Origin: an uncultured bacterium | Lineage (GTDB): Bacteria > Bacillota > Clostridia > Lachnospirales > Lachnospiraceae | NCBI GenBank assembly: GCA_947243845.1 | Contig: CAMXIF010000016.1 | Location: 1 to 64,000, forward strand | Reading direction: 5' to 3' | DNA length: 64,000 nt | Shown here: piece after piece, positions 51,120 through 61,485 of the stretch | Layout: every line of letters begins with the position of its first letter | Numbering within the stretch: the stretch's first letter is position 1 | Program-made: the position numbers and the translations under genes | Notes under the pieces: generated by a model | The model's database searches: none | Told to the model about the DNA's origin: nothing | What the model saw: the letters and a program-made list of their open reading frames with translations, nothing else

Positions 51120-52556
51120 ATGGAATTTGAATGGATAAATTCTCGAATTGCGGATGAGACGATTGAGTTGGTTCTGCTCTTCAATGAGCAGGGAAATATC
51201 CTTTACGGGAACAGGACAGCAGCGACTAAGCTCGAATTTGATAAGGATAAATTGACCAAATGCAGCATGTCACAGATATTTCGGCAAGATTTCCCCGATA
51301 CCGGCGAAGGGTTTTTAACCTTTGTCAAAAATTGTATGAAGGGCGTCAAAGAGATGACAATGTACCGGAGCAACAATTCCTGTTTCTCCGTCAATGTTCG
51401 TATCCAGCCTGCGGAGGAGACAGATGTTTATATGCTCCTTGCGGAGGATATCAGCGCACAGAAGAATCTGAATATGCGGATTCGGGAACTAAAGGAAAAA
51501 GAAGGGGAGAACAATCGCGTTAAGAATCAGTTTACCGCGAATGTCACCCATGAACTGCGGACGCCCGTCAATGGGATTAAGGGGCATGTTCTGGAACTTC
51601 TTGAGGAAGTGCAGGACGATAGTCAGAAAAGAACCCTGGATATTATTGTAAGCTGCTGCGATAATATGTCGGCCATCATCAATGATGTGCTTGATTTTGC
51701 AAAGCTTGAATCGGGTAAATTCGCCATAGAAGAGAAAGAATTTGATTTTTATAAAATGATGGATAAGGTGATCGCTACGCACAGTGCGGTGGTCAACAAG
51801 AAAGAACTCCATCTGAATGTGGATGTTGATGAGAAGATACCGCAGTTCCTGATTGGAGATGAACTGCGGTTGACGCAGATTTTGAACAATCTTTTATCTA
51901 ATGCCATCAAGTTTACGACCGTGGGCTATGTGAGTGTCATGGTGGGCAAGACCAGGCAGGTGAATGACGAGGTGGAACTGTTCTTTATGGTCAGGGACAG
52001 CGGGATCGGTATCTCACCCAAGGAGCAGGACAGACTTTTTCAGAGTTTTAGCCAGGTGGACGCTTCGATCACCAGACGTTTTGGCGGTACAGGGCTTGGG
52101 CTTGTGATCACCAAACAGCTGGTGGAACTCATGAACGGGGATATTCATGTGGAAAGTGAGAAAGGCAGAGGCAGTACCTTCTCCTTCTCCGTGAAATTAA
52201 AGACGAACCAGGTGTCTGATGACAAACAGAGTCAGGTCTATGTGAACTGGGCCGAACAGGTGAATCAGGAAGACAGTAAGGGCACTGATCTGATTATGCA
52301 GTTTGGTGCGGCAGAAAACAAAGAAGAATTAAGGAAGCGTATGGATAAACTGGTACTGTCCATAGAACTCGGCGCCTGGGATAAAGCGGAGATGCTTGCT
52401 TCCACAGTCAAGACGCTGGTGGAGCAGGGGGATGATGATCTCAAGCGTCAGGTGCTGCGCATGGAGATGGCTATCAGGAAATCCAATCATGACAAGAGCA
52501 TGGATATGTATGAGAAACTGAAAGCAGCTATTACGGAACGCGTTGGTGAATTCTAA
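51120..52556 (+). CDS. Cytoplasmic PAS histidine kinase
   Basis: 478 residues from the ATG at 51120 (GGTGGAG 5 bases upstream). PAS-like sensor at residues 1-120 (VLLFNEQGNILYGNRTAATK), HisKA with QFTANVTHELRTPVNGIKG, HATPase with NNLLSNAIKFTTVG, DSGIGISPKEQDRLFQSF and GTGLGLVITKQLVELM. After the kinase domain an additional helical tail of about 100 residues (KEELRKRMDKLVLSIELGA) may bind the Hpt protein or oligomerise. No membrane span, so it senses something in the cytoplasm. Confidence 0.93.
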   Translation: MEFEWINSRIADETIELVLLFNEQGNILYGNRTAATKLEFDKDKLTKCSMSQIFRQDFPDTGEGFLTFVKNCMKGVKEMTMYRSNNSCFSVNVRIQPAEETDVYMLLAEDISAQKNLNMRIRELKEKEGENNRVKNQFTANVTHELRTPVNGIKGHVLELLEEVQDDSQKRTLDIIVSCCDNMSAIINDVLDFAKLESGKFAIEEKEFDFYKMMDKVIATHSAVVNKKELHLNVDVDEKIPQFLIGDELRLTQILNNLLSNAIKFTTVGYVSVMVGKTRQVNDEVELFFMVRDSGIGISPKEQDRLFQSFSQVDASITRRFGGTGLGLVITKQLVELMNGDIHVESEKGRGSTFSFSVKLKTNQVSDDKQSQVYVNWAEQVNQEDSKGTDLIMQFGAAENKEELRKRMDKLVLSIELGAWDKAEMLASTVKTLVEQGDDDLKRQVLRMEMAIRKSNHDKSMDMYEKLKAAITERVGEF

Positions 52557-52574
52557 ACAGGGAAAGGAAGAAGA

Positions 52575-53648
52575 ATGGAAGCGGAATATGCGAAGCGGGA
52601 AACTCCCATAATTCTGATCGTGGACGACATCAGTGTGAATGTGGCAATATTGGAAAATATGCTTACTCATGAGGGATATGAAACAATGAGTGCCTTGAAT
52701 GTTCAGGAGGCACTTGATCTGATCAGGCAGACGAAGCCTTCGTTGATCTTGTCTGACTTATCCATGCCGGAAGTGGACGGCTTGGAGTTTTGCAAGATGT
52801 TAAAGAGAGATCCGGCCACTAGGGATATTCCTTTTATCTTCATCACAGTGCTTAACACCAGTATGGAGAAAGAGGAGGCTTTTAAGGCGGGAGCGGTAGA
52901 TTACATTCCCAAACCTTTCGATAATGTGGAAGTTCTTATGCGGGTGAGCAATCACTTGAACGGTTATCGGATGCGTCAGGAGATGGCCAACTATAATCGG
53001 ATGATGCATCATCTGGTGGAAGATCAGGAAAAACAAATAGAAAGTTCGCAGGCAAATACGTTGATGGCGCTTGCCAAGATCATGAAGAGAAGAAACGATG
53101 ATATGGGCAGACATCAAGATCATGTGAGTTATAACTGCGGTATTCTGGCACAGGGGCTTCAATTCCTGCCGGCATACGAGGATGTGATTACGGATCAGTT
53201 TGTGGAGGCCATTGGTATTGCGGCCAGACTCCATGACATCGGCAGGTTTATGATGTCGGATAAGGAAGAGGAGAAAGAACCTCTGACCAGACATGACATG
53301 GAATATGCGAAGACCTGTTCCGAAGAAGGCGCAGAGATTTTGAAAGAACTCTGCGGAGATCAGGCCGGCGGTTATTTCTTATCCATGGCAGTCAATATTG
53401 CGAAGTGTCACCACGCATATTGGGACGGGTCAGGGTATCCGGCTCTTGCGGGTGATGAGATACCTTTGGAGGCACGGATTGTAGCGCTTGCCAATGATTT
53501 TGACAATCTGGTATCGGAGACTTTGGTAACCGGCACCGGAAGCGTTGAGGAATGTGTAGGACAGATTGACGGGAAAGGAGGAACTCTTTACGATCCGGAT
53601 GTTGTGAATGTTTTTAACAAGATTTGGAGACAGATGAGAACAAATTGA
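52575..53648 (+). CDS. Response regulator with variant HD-GYP domain
   Basis: 357 residues. Receiver with ILIVDDISVNVAILE, Asp in LILSDLSMPEVDG and Lys in YIPKPFDN; then HD-GYP with ARLHDIGRFMMSD, HHAYWDGSGYPALAGDEIPLEA and LANDFDNLVS. The usual HDIGK reads HDIGR and the segment after it is charged (KEEEKEPLTRHD), so activity may differ from the other two HD-GYP proteins. GGGAAAGG precedes the ATG. Third HD-GYP protein of the cluster and probable partner of the kinase 18 bases upstream. Confidence 0.92.
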   Translation: MEAEYAKRETPIILIVDDISVNVAILENMLTHEGYETMSALNVQEALDLIRQTKPSLILSDLSMPEVDGLEFCKMLKRDPATRDIPFIFITVLNTSMEKEEAFKAGAVDYIPKPFDNVEVLMRVSNHLNGYRMRQEMANYNRMMHHLVEDQEKQIESSQANTLMALAKIMKRRNDDMGRHQDHVSYNCGILAQGLQFLPAYEDVITDQFVEAIGIAARLHDIGRFMMSDKEEEKEPLTRHDMEYAKTCSEEGAEILKELCGDQAGGYFLSMAVNIAKCHHAYWDGSGYPALAGDEIPLEARIVALANDFDNLVSETLVTGTGSVEECVGQIDGKGGTLYDPDVVNVFNKIWRQMRTN

Positions 53649-53703
53649 CTTTTGTGTCGTAGTGTGTTTTAATTAAAAGTGGTAATTTGGGGAGGCGGAA
53701 GAA

Positions 53704-54507
53704 GTGATTACCGACAGCGAATTTCAACGGATTGTTACTTATGTAAAGAAAAATTATGGTATTGATTTAAGTCAGAAAAGAGTTTTGGTGGGCGGCCGGC
53801 TGGAAAATTATCTGGCGCGCAACGGTTATGCCAATTATGATGAGTATATGGCGAAAGTTGAGAAGAACCCCAAAGGTTCGGAAGCTACTGACTTAGTCAA
53901 CATTCTAACAACCAACCATACATATTTTATGCGGGAAAGCGAACATTTTGAGTTTATGAAAAATGTAGCGCTTCCATGGGCAAAATCGAAGGCTATGGGT
54001 ACGAAAGATCTGCGGATTTGGTGCGGTGCATCCTCTACGGGTGAGGAACCTTATACGCTGGCCATGGTCATTCAGGATTATCTGGGGATTGATCATAAGT
54101 CGTGGGATTCCAGACTGTTAGCAACAGATATTTCCAAACGTGTTCTGGAACATGCGATGAAAGGCGTATATTTGAAAGAACATATCGATCCGCTTCCGGA
54201 GAATTGGAAACGTCATTATTTTAAGCAGATCGGTCCGGAAGAGTTTGTGGTGAAGGATGATTTAAAGAAGGAAGTGATCTTCAGACAGTTTAACCTGATG
54301 GATCCGCTTCCCTTTAAAAAGAAATTTCATATTGTCTTCCTGCGGAATGTGATGATTTATTTTCAGGATGATACGAAATATCAGCTTATTCAGAGGATAT
54401 ATGACCATATGGAGCCGGGTGGTTATCTCTTCATCGGACTGACGGAAAGGCTGGACCGCCGTATGATGAAATTTAATTATGTTCAGCCGTCAATCTATAG
54501 AAAATAG
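53704..54507 (+). CDS. cheR: CheR chemoreceptor methyltransferase
   Basis: 267 residues. SAM-dependent methylation of glutamates on chemoreceptors. N-terminal helical domain (DLSQKRVLVGGRLENYLARN), then the methyltransferase with TNHTYFMRESEHFEF, RIWCGASSTGEEPYTLAMV, LLATDISKRVLEHAMKGVY, IVFLRNVMIYF and GGYLFIGLTE. GTG start with GGAGG upstream. The downstream receptor lacks a C-terminal tether pentapeptide, so CheR must find it by its substrate helices. Confidence 0.96.
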   Translation: MITDSEFQRIVTYVKKNYGIDLSQKRVLVGGRLENYLARNGYANYDEYMAKVEKNPKGSEATDLVNILTTNHTYFMRESEHFEFMKNVALPWAKSKAMGTKDLRIWCGASSTGEEPYTLAMVIQDYLGIDHKSWDSRLLATDISKRVLEHAMKGVYLKEHIDPLPENWKRHYFKQIGPEEFVVKDDLKKEVIFRQFNLMDPLPFKKKFHIVFLRNVMIYFQDDTKYQLIQRIYDHMEPGGYLFIGLTERLDRRMMKFNYVQPSIYRK

Positions 54508-54518
54508 GAGACCAGGAT

Positions 54519-55544
54519 ATGAGACCGATAAGAGTGTTGGTTGTAGATGATTCCATTATGTTCCGCAACATGCTTGTTCAGGGACTTAATTCGGATCCTA
54601 ATATTGAAGTGGTGGCAGAGGCTGAGGATGCTTATTCGGCGAGAGATGCCATCATAAAGTTTAAACCGGATGTCATGACATTGGATGTGGAACTTCCGAG
54701 AATGAGCGGTATTGAATTTTTGAAGAAACTGATGCCCCAGTATCCGCTACCGGTGGTTATGATCAGTTCTTTGAATAATAAAGTATTTGATGCGCTTGAG
54801 GCAGGCGCTGTTGACTTTGTAAATAAACCGAATAATTTGAATAGATCGCAGTTAAATGATTTTCTTGCCCAGGAACTGGCAACCAAAGTAAAGATTGCTT
54901 CCACGGCTAAAGTAGGGAGACTTAAACGGGTGGATCCTGTTACTGTGGCGAGCAATGTTTCAGTGGTCGGGCATAAGGACAGTATCGTGGCGATCGGGGC
55001 TTCCACGGGAGGTACCGAAGCGATTTTTGAGGTGGTCAAAGGATTTAAGAGGGACATTCCGGGTGTTGTCATCGTACAGCATATGCCGCCCGGATTTACA
55101 AAGATGTATGCAGAACGTCTGAATAATCAGTGTGAAGTGGCGGTGAAGGAAGCCCAGACAGGAGACCGTGTCCTGCCGGGACAGGTATTGATAGCGCCTG
55201 GTGACAGGCATATGCGTCTGGTGAAAGTGGCCGGCGCCTATCAGGTAGAGTGTAACGGTACGGAAAGAGTGAATGGACACTGCCCATCGGTAGAGGTATT
55301 GTTTAATTCCGTGGCAAAGGTAGCAGGTAAAAATGCGATTGGTGTAATCCTTACCGGCATGGGCGGCGATGGCGCCAAGGGTCTGCTGGAAATGAAAAAT
55401 GCCGGTGCGAAGACTATCGGCCAGGATGCGGCCAGTTGTGTTGTATATGGTATGCCCAAGGTGGCTTATGATATAGGAGCAGTACAATACCAGATGACAC
55501 TCTCGGCGATTGCAGGGAAGGTTTACAGCCTGTTAAGCAAATAG
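54519..55544 (+). CDS. cheB: CheB chemoreceptor methylesterase/deamidase
   Basis: 341 residues. Receiver (VLVVDDSIMFRNML, Asp in VMTLDVELPRMSGIEF, VNKPNN) joined to the esterase domain with the catalytic Ser in IGASTGGTEAIFEV, His in VIVQHMPPGFTKMYAERL and Asp in LTGMGGDGAKGLLEM. It demethylates receptors to adapt the pathway. Starts 11 bases after cheR. Confidence 0.96.
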   Translation: MRPIRVLVVDDSIMFRNMLVQGLNSDPNIEVVAEAEDAYSARDAIIKFKPDVMTLDVELPRMSGIEFLKKLMPQYPLPVVMISSLNNKVFDALEAGAVDFVNKPNNLNRSQLNDFLAQELATKVKIASTAKVGRLKRVDPVTVASNVSVVGHKDSIVAIGASTGGTEAIFEVVKGFKRDIPGVVIVQHMPPGFTKMYAERLNNQCEVAVKEAQTGDRVLPGQVLIAPGDRHMRLVKVAGAYQVECNGTERVNGHCPSVEVLFNSVAKVAGKNAIGVILTGMGGDGAKGLLEMKNAGAKTIGQDAASCVVYGMPKVAYDIGAVQYQMTLSAIAGKVYSLLSK

Positions 55545-55572
55545 AGATTATAGAAGAAAGGAGCGGACGCGT

Positions 55573-55965
55573 ATGAGAATCTTATTGGCAGAGGATGACT
55601 TCGCCAGCCGTAAGTTTATGGATAAGCAATTGTCGCGCTACGGAGAATGTGACGTGATGGTTGACGGCGAGGAAGCGGTAGATGCCTTTCTGATGGCGCT
55701 GGAGGATGATGAACCATATGATCTGGTCTGTCTGGATGTGATGATGCCGGTTATGGACGGTTATCAGGTACTGAAGGCGATCAGAGATATTGAGGCGCAA
55801 AGAGGCATCCCTAGGAGCAAGGGTGTCAAGGTCATTATGACAACGGCACTGAATGATGAACGCAATGTAAAGATGGCGTTCGAGCTTGGGTGTGAGGCCT
55901 ATGCTGGGAAACCAATAGATGTGGAAAAGTTTGAAAAGGTATTAAGTAAGCTTGGGCTTATTTGA
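55573..55965 (+). CDS. cheY: CheY-like single-domain response regulator
   Basis: 130 residues, receiver only: RILLAEDDFASRKFMDKQL, Asp in LVCLDVMMPVMDGYQVL, switch region IMTTALND and Lys in YAGKPIDVEKF. GAAAGGAG precedes the ATG. Between cheB and cheA, so CheA is its likely donor. Output may be flagellar or, because no motility genes are near, another target. The loop before the Asp is longer than in E. coli CheY (ALEDDEPYD). Confidence 0.9.
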   Translation: MRILLAEDDFASRKFMDKQLSRYGECDVMVDGEEAVDAFLMALEDDEPYDLVCLDVMMPVMDGYQVLKAIRDIEAQRGIPRSKGVKVIMTTALNDERNVKMAFELGCEAYAGKPIDVEKFEKVLSKLGLI

Positions 55966-56003
55966 TGGCAGAGTAAAATAAGATCCTTAAGATTGGAGGA
56001 AGT

Positions 56004-58133
56004 ATGGCAGAAGAATTTAATACAGAAAGTATGCTTGACATGTTTTTGTATGAGAGCGGCCAGCTTTTAGAGAAACTGGAAGGCATAATACTAGAGAAAC
56101 AGGATGCAGACTGCTTCGATGATTCCGATATCAATGAAATTTTCCGTGTCATGCACACCATCAAAGGTTCCTCAGGAGTACTGATGTATGAAAACATCAC
56201 GAAAGTTACCCATAAATTGGAAGATGTATTTTATTACCTGAGAGAATCCCATCCAGACGATGTACCGCATATGGAGTTGGTGGAAAAGGTACTTGCAGTT
56301 TCGGATTTCGTTACGGGAGAGCTTGATAAACTTAAGAATGGAGACACACCGGATGGCGATGAGCACCAGCTGGTGCAGGATTTGGATGAGTTTTTGGGGC
56401 GGCTTAAGGGCGAAATCAAGAAGCAGGGTATCCAGATGCCGCAGGCGAACAAACATGAAGAACCCAAACAGTTCTACATTACGCCAGTGGCAGGGGATGA
56501 CAGTCATTTTTACCGGATTTCAATTCATTACAGAAGCGACACGCAGATGAGTAATATCCGTGCATACTCGGCGACCTACGCACTGAAAGAAGTGGCGGAG
56601 GATCTGCTGTATACGCCGGATGATATCCTCTCCAATGAAGCGAGTGGAGATGTTATTCTGGCGGAAGGTTTCCATATGCTCCTGCAGACAAAGAGTTCCA
56701 AGGAAGAGGTCATAGCTTTGATTGACAGTTCCGAGGCGGAGGAGATTAATTTCGATGAACTCACTAAAGGAGAATATGGCAAGGCGCTTGCAGAGTTCGG
56801 AAGAGAAGATGCGATCACCATTGATCTGGGAGAAGAGCAGAAGCCGGAAGAGAAGGATAAGAAGAAAGATAAACCGCAGCCGGGCGATTATGTAGTTAAG
56901 ACCAAGGAAGCCGGTAAGGGAAAAACCCTGGCGAAAAACCAGCCTAAACAGCAGAGTATCATCAGTGTGAATGTGGAGAAGATGGATGCTCTGATGGATC
57001 TGATCGGTGAACTTGTTATCGCAGAGGCGGTTGTATTGCAGAACCCGGATCTGAAAGTGCCGGGATTGGAACTTTCTAATTTCCAGAAGGCATCCGGACA
57101 GTTGTCCAAGATCACTACGGAATTGCAGGAAGTTATCATGTCCATGCGTATGATGCCGCTTACCAATGTCTTCCAGAAGATGAAGAGAATCGTCTTCGAT
57201 GTTTCCAGAAAGCTGGATAAGGATATCGAGCTGGAAGTTATCGGTGAGAATACCGAAGTGGATAAGAACATCATCGAGCATATTACCGATCCTTTGATGC
57301 ACCTTGTGAGAAACTCCGTTGATCATGGAATCGAGGAGAATGCAGAAGACCGTACTACGCTTGGCAAACCGGCGAAGGGTAAGATTACGCTGGAGGCTAA
57401 GAATGAGGGCGGTAAAGTATACATCAGTGTCAAAGATGACGGTAAAGGATTAAATAAAGAGAAATTATATCAGAAGGCCATGGACAAAGGCCTGATTGAC
57501 AATAAGCTGATTAGTGAGTTTACGGATAAAGAGATATTCCGGTTTATTACGTTGCCGGGCTTCTCCACCAAAGAGGAAGTGACTGAGTACTCGGGCAGAG
57601 GCGTTGGTATGGATGTTGTTGTGAAGAATATCCAGTCCATCGGCGGAAGACTTGACATCGAGAGCGTGGAGTTTGAGGGCTCGGAGATGACGTTGATCAT
57701 ACCGCTGACACTGGCAATCATCAACGGCATCGTGGTACAGGTAGGAAATTCTCCGTTTGTCATTGAGACAGCTTCTATCAAAGAGTTCGTGAGAGTGGGT
57801 GAAGATTCGCTTATACATGAACCCAGCGGCGAAGAGTACATTGTTCTGCGCGGTGAATGTTATCCATTCATCCGCCTGAACGAAAGGTATGATCTGGCGG
57901 ATTCCATCAGTAATGTGGAAGAAGGCATTGTCGTTGTATTAGAGCATGAAGGCAGTCAGGTATGTGTCTTGATTGATAAATTGCTGCAGGAACAGGAGAT
58001 CGTGGTTAAGCCGATTCCTCCCTATGTTAAGAAAGTCAAAGGACTTTCGGGCTGTACACAGTTAGGAGACGGAAGCATTGCACTGATCCTGGATATCGCC
58101 GGCCTGTTGATACAGGACGGAGAAAGGAGATAG
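56004..58133 (+). CDS. cheA: CheA chemotaxis histidine kinase
   Basis: 709 residues with the full domain order: P1 Hpt (IFRVMHTIKGSSGVL with phosphorylatable His), a P2-like region (about 155-270), charged linker, P3 dimerisation helices (VNVEKMDALMDLIGELVIAE), P4 ATPase (HLVRNSVDHGIEENAEDR, SVKDDGKGL, GRGVGMDVVVKNI) and P5 CheW-like domain (FVIETASIKEFVRVG, VLIDKLLQEQEIVVKPI). It phosphorylates CheY and CheB in response to the receptor array. GGAGG lies 8 bases before the ATG. Confidence 0.97.
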   Translation: MAEEFNTESMLDMFLYESGQLLEKLEGIILEKQDADCFDDSDINEIFRVMHTIKGSSGVLMYENITKVTHKLEDVFYYLRESHPDDVPHMELVEKVLAVSDFVTGELDKLKNGDTPDGDEHQLVQDLDEFLGRLKGEIKKQGIQMPQANKHEEPKQFYITPVAGDDSHFYRISIHYRSDTQMSNIRAYSATYALKEVAEDLLYTPDDILSNEASGDVILAEGFHMLLQTKSSKEEVIALIDSSEAEEINFDELTKGEYGKALAEFGREDAITIDLGEEQKPEEKDKKKDKPQPGDYVVKTKEAGKGKTLAKNQPKQQSIISVNVEKMDALMDLIGELVIAEAVVLQNPDLKVPGLELSNFQKASGQLSKITTELQEVIMSMRMMPLTNVFQKMKRIVFDVSRKLDKDIELEVIGENTEVDKNIIEHITDPLMHLVRNSVDHGIEENAEDRTTLGKPAKGKITLEAKNEGGKVYISVKDDGKGLNKEKLYQKAMDKGLIDNKLISEFTDKEIFRFITLPGFSTKEEVTEYSGRGVGMDVVVKNIQSIGGRLDIESVEFEGSEMTLIIPLTLAIINGIVVQVGNSPFVIETASIKEFVRVGEDSLIHEPSGEEYIVLRGECYPFIRLNERYDLADSISNVEEGIVVVLEHEGSQVCVLIDKLLQEQEIVVKPIPPYVKKVKGLSGCTQLGDGSIALILDIAGLLIQDGERR

Positions 58134-58136
58134 TAC

Positions 58137-58661
58137 ATGGCGGAAGAAGTGAAAAATGAAGAGATGGAAGAACTGCTGGAGGAAGAAGACTCCCAAAAAG
58201 GTAAATTCATGACATTTCAGACGGGAAAAGAATTCTTCGGTATCAGTATCAGCTATGTGAATGAGATCATCGCCATGCAGCCGATAGCAGCGATTCCTGA
58301 AGTGGATGACTACATCAAAGGACTGATTAATCTTCGAGGCAAGATTATTCCTGTCATCGATGTTCGCGTGCGGTTTAAGATGGAACCCAGCGAATATACA
58401 GATAGAACGTGTATTATCGTCATTGATGTAAATTCAACAATGATCGGACTGATCGTGGAGAAAATCGCGGAAGTGGATACCATTGCGGATGACAGCATCG
58501 TACCGCCTCCGAGTCTTGGGCGAAAGGAACATGAACATAATAAATATGTTTATGGACTGGCCAGGACAGGGGATGCAGTTAAACTCCTGCTTGATCCTGA
58601 AAAGTTGATCAGACAAGATGAGATAGAAGCAGTTATGGAAGACATCCGCAAGGAAGATTAA
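58137..58661 (+). CDS. cheW: CheW coupling protein
   Basis: 174 residues; links receptors to CheA. After an acidic N-terminal extension of about 20 residues, the CheW fold: [48 protein letters not shown] and [19 protein letters not shown]. It starts 3 bases after the cheA stop with GAAAGGAGATAGTAC spanning the junction, so the two are translationally linked. The N-terminal acidic tail is unusual in length. Confidence 0.95.
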   Translation: MAEEVKNEEMEELLEEEDSQKGKFMTFQTGKEFFGISISYVNEIIAMQPIAAIPEVDDYIKGLINLRGKIIPVIDVRVRFKMEPSEYTDRTCIIVIDVNSTMIGLIVEKIAEVDTIADDSIVPPPSLGRKEHEHNKYVYGLARTGDAVKLLLDPEKLIRQDEIEAVMEDIRKED

Positions 58662-58681
58662 TCAAAAAAGGAGAATTTACC

Positions 58682-60466
58682 ATGAAGAAGAGATTTTCTA
58701 TTAATGACATATCTGTCAGAAAAAAGATTACTTTGTTTAGTGTTATGATGCTGGTTCTGATGATCATTATTTCCGCAGTGGGCATCTGGTCCTCTAATAT
58801 GGTCAATAAGGCCAAGACCAGTCTACATAGCAGTGCGATGGCTCAGTATGATATCACTCAGGGATTTGCTAACTTCTGTAATATCAAGGTTCGTGTGCGT
58901 AATATTTTGTTCTATTACTATGACGATGCGGAAGCATTGAAGTCTCAGGAAGCCATGATTGAACAGTATAAGGCAGAGGCAAGAAAGTATCTGGATCTTT
59001 TTGAGGGAAGAATGGTAAGCTTGTCACCTGAGATTCAGGACAAATACCAGATTGTGGAGGATGAGATCAATCAATGGTATGAATCTACCCAGAAAGATAT
59101 TGACATGGCCAAGGCCGGTCAGGTGGATGAAGCAGTAAATGAACTGGTGAGTAATAGTAAGGGGATTGCAGACCAGGTTGAAAATAATCTGCTCGAGTTG
59201 ATGGAGATGATGGAGAATGAATCCAACGCCAAAGAGACAGAGATTCAGACACAGCTGACAGGTCTGACAATCTTACAGATTGCTATTGTGGTAATCGCAG
59301 TTCTGATCACAGTGATGTATTGTCTGTTCCTGATCAAGGCAATCACCGTTCCTATGGCGAAACTGTCTGCAGCGGCTAAGAAGATGGCAGAGGGCGATGT
59401 AGATGTGGATTGCACCAAGATTTACAATGATGACCTTGGTGAATTGCTGGATGAGTTCCAGATTATGGTTGATGCGACCAAAGAGCAGGCGAGAATTTCG
59501 GATGCAATATCCAAGGGCAATTTGACATTGGATGTATCAGCCCGAGGCGATAAGGATATGCTTGGTAAGGCAATTGTAAGATTGATCAGCGAGAACAATG
59601 TAACATTGAGCAATGTCAAAGAGGCAAGCGCACAGATTACCGTTGGTTCCGAGCAGGTGGCAAATGCCAGCCAGGCACTGGCACAGGGTTCTACAGAGCA
59701 GGCAAGCGCAATTCAGCAGGTAACTGCTTCCATGGACGAGGTAACCCAGCGTACCAAAGCTAATGCGACAGAGGCTGGTCAGGCTAATGTATTAGTAAAT
59801 AATATTAAAGAGATGGCTACATCCGGTAATGATCAGATGAAGTCCATGATTCAGGCTATGGATGATATTAACGCATCCTCCGAGACAATCTCCAAGATCA
59901 TCAAGACCATTGATGATATCGCATTCCAGACCAATATCTTGGCACTGAATGCTGCAGTTGAGGCAGCAAGAGCAGGTGTACATGGTAAAGGATTCGCAGT
60001 GGTGGCAGAGGAAGTCAGAAATCTGGCAGCTAAGAGTGCTTCCGCAGCAAGTGAGACAGCAGAGATGATTGATGATACAATCCATAAAGTGGGTAATGGT
60101 ACGAAGATTGCTCAGGATACGGCGAAGTCTCTGGATGAGATCGTGACATCTATTGATGAGATCGTAGGTCTGATCAGTAACATCACACTTTCTTCCAACG
60201 ACCAGGCTACGGCAATCTCCCAGATTGACCAGGCAATCTCTCAGGTATCTACGGTGGTACAGACAAATGCGGCTACCAGCCAGCAGTGTGCGGCAGCCAG
60301 CGAGGAGCTTTCCAACCAGGCAGTTACTTTGAGAAACCTGATGGCGAAGTATCAGTTGACAAGCGGTGCTCAGGGCGGCGGTTACAGCAGTTTTGCGGAT
60401 AATTCGTCTTCCTATGACGATAGTGAACCGGTCATTTCCTTAGATGGAGATTTCAGTAAGTATTAA
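58682..60466 (+). CDS. Methyl-accepting chemotaxis protein
   Basis: 594 residues. TM1 ([17 protein letters not shown]), a four-helix-bundle ligand domain of about 170 residues (residues about 45-200), TM2 ([19 protein letters not shown]), HAMP, then the signalling hairpin with tip [20 protein letters not shown] and [17 protein letters not shown]. The C-terminus ([10 protein letters not shown]) has no CheR-binding pentapeptide. It is the only receptor in the window. The solute-binding lipoprotein at 46694 could be its ligand partner, which is inference. AAAAGGAG precedes the ATG. Confidence 0.95.
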   Translation: MKKRFSINDISVRKKITLFSVMMLVLMIIISAVGIWSSNMVNKAKTSLHSSAMAQYDITQGFANFCNIKVRVRNILFYYYDDAEALKSQEAMIEQYKAEARKYLDLFEGRMVSLSPEIQDKYQIVEDEINQWYESTQKDIDMAKAGQVDEAVNELVSNSKGIADQVENNLLELMEMMENESNAKETEIQTQLTGLTILQIAIVVIAVLITVMYCLFLIKAITVPMAKLSAAAKKMAEGDVDVDCTKIYNDDLGELLDEFQIMVDATKEQARISDAISKGNLTLDVSARGDKDMLGKAIVRLISENNVTLSNVKEASAQITVGSEQVANASQALAQGSTEQASAIQQVTASMDEVTQRTKANATEAGQANVLVNNIKEMATSGNDQMKSMIQAMDDINASSETISKIIKTIDDIAFQTNILALNAAVEAARAGVHGKGFAVVAEEVRNLAAKSASAASETAEMIDDTIHKVGNGTKIAQDTAKSLDEIVTSIDEIVGLISNITLSSNDQATAISQIDQAISQVSTVVQTNAATSQQCAAASEELSNQAVTLRNLMAKYQLTSGAQGGGYSSFADNSSSYDDSEPVISLDGDFSKY

Positions 60467-60514
60467 GAGGCCGACTGACACGACAATATAAGCCAGTGTC
60501 AGCAGAGAATAAAG

Positions 60515-60590
60515 AAAAAGCTGTTGCAGGATAGATGAGAGAGTATATCATTGATGTGCTCCCATCTATGGCAGCAGCTTTTTTATTGTA
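60515..60590 (+). terminator. Terminator of the chemosensory operon
   Basis: AAAAAGCTGTTGC pairs with GCAGCAGCTTTTT (one G-T), extended by an inner ATAGATG/CATCTAT pairing, and ends in a T-run. 48 bases after the receptor gene. Confidence 0.8.
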
Positions 60591-60727
60591 TGAAATATCT
60601 TGCCTGCATTTGTCACAATCTAAAGTGGTTGTGTGTATTATTTGTGGGAGAAACGGAAGAGACATTTGCCCATTGGACAGGTTCTCAGGATTGGGAAGTG
60701 TATGATATTTCAAATAGGAGGATACAG

Positions 60728-61399
60728 ATGGAACGAGTGAAAGTGGAGGCGGTATCCTATTCATACCGCACAAAGTATCAGACGATTCAAGCGCTTACAG
60801 ATGTGAACTGCTCCTTTGAGGAGTCGAAAATGTATGCCGTAGTGGGAGAGTCTGGCAGCGGCAAGAGCACTTTATTGTCACTGCTGGCAGGGCTTGATCT
60901 GCCGGCAAGCGGGGATATTCTGGTGGAAGGCGAGAGTATTCGCGGGATGAATCGGGATCATTACAGACGAGATGTGGTATCGGTGGTATATCAGGCCTTC
61001 CATCTCTTTCCTCTCTTGTCAGCGCTTGAAAATGTGAGTTATCCCATGGAATTGAAAGGAATAGCGAAGAAGGAAGCACGGGTGCGGGCGAAGGAACTGA
61101 TTGCGCAGGTAGGACTGGCGGATAAAATCTGTAAACAGTTTCCCAAGATGATGAGCGGTGGGGAACAGCAGAGAGTGGCCATAGCGCGGGCGTTGGCTTC
61201 AGAGGGTAAAATCCTTCTGGCGGATGAGCCGACCGGTAATCTGGACTCCGAAAATGAAAGAAATATTGTGGAAATTTTAAAAGGCGCTGCCCATGACAGA
61301 GGCTATACAGTCATTGTAATCACCCATAACCCTGAGGTGGCGAAGGAGGCGGACTGTATTTATCGGATGCGGGACGGGCATCTGGCAAGGGAGGCGTGA
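60728..61399 (+). CDS. ABC transporter ATP-binding protein (LolD/MacB type), no permease adjacent
   Basis: 223 residues from the ATG at 60728 (AGGAGG 7 bases upstream). Walker [12 protein letters not shown], signature [17 protein letters not shown], Walker [13 protein letters not shown] and His in [18 protein letters not shown], with the insert [13 protein letters not shown] typical of the MacB/FtsE group. Such ATPases normally pair with an FtsX/MacB-like permease, but none follows; the next gene is tRNA-Arg. It may serve a permease elsewhere or be the remnant of an operon. Confidence 0.9.
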   Translation: MERVKVEAVSYSYRTKYQTIQALTDVNCSFEESKMYAVVGESGSGKSTLLSLLAGLDLPASGDILVEGESIRGMNRDHYRRDVVSVVYQAFHLFPLLSALENVSYPMELKGIAKKEARVRAKELIAQVGLADKICKQFPKMMSGGEQQRVAIARALASEGKILLADEPTGNLDSENERNIVEILKGAAHDRGYTVIVITHNPEVAKEADCIYRMRDGHLAREA

Positions 61400-61485
61400 T
61401 ACACGGTGGTATTGCGCTAGAGTCTGCGCAGACTGTGGCGTACACCGGTAAAAACGGTGCTTTGTGAGAAAATTTATCCACCCTC

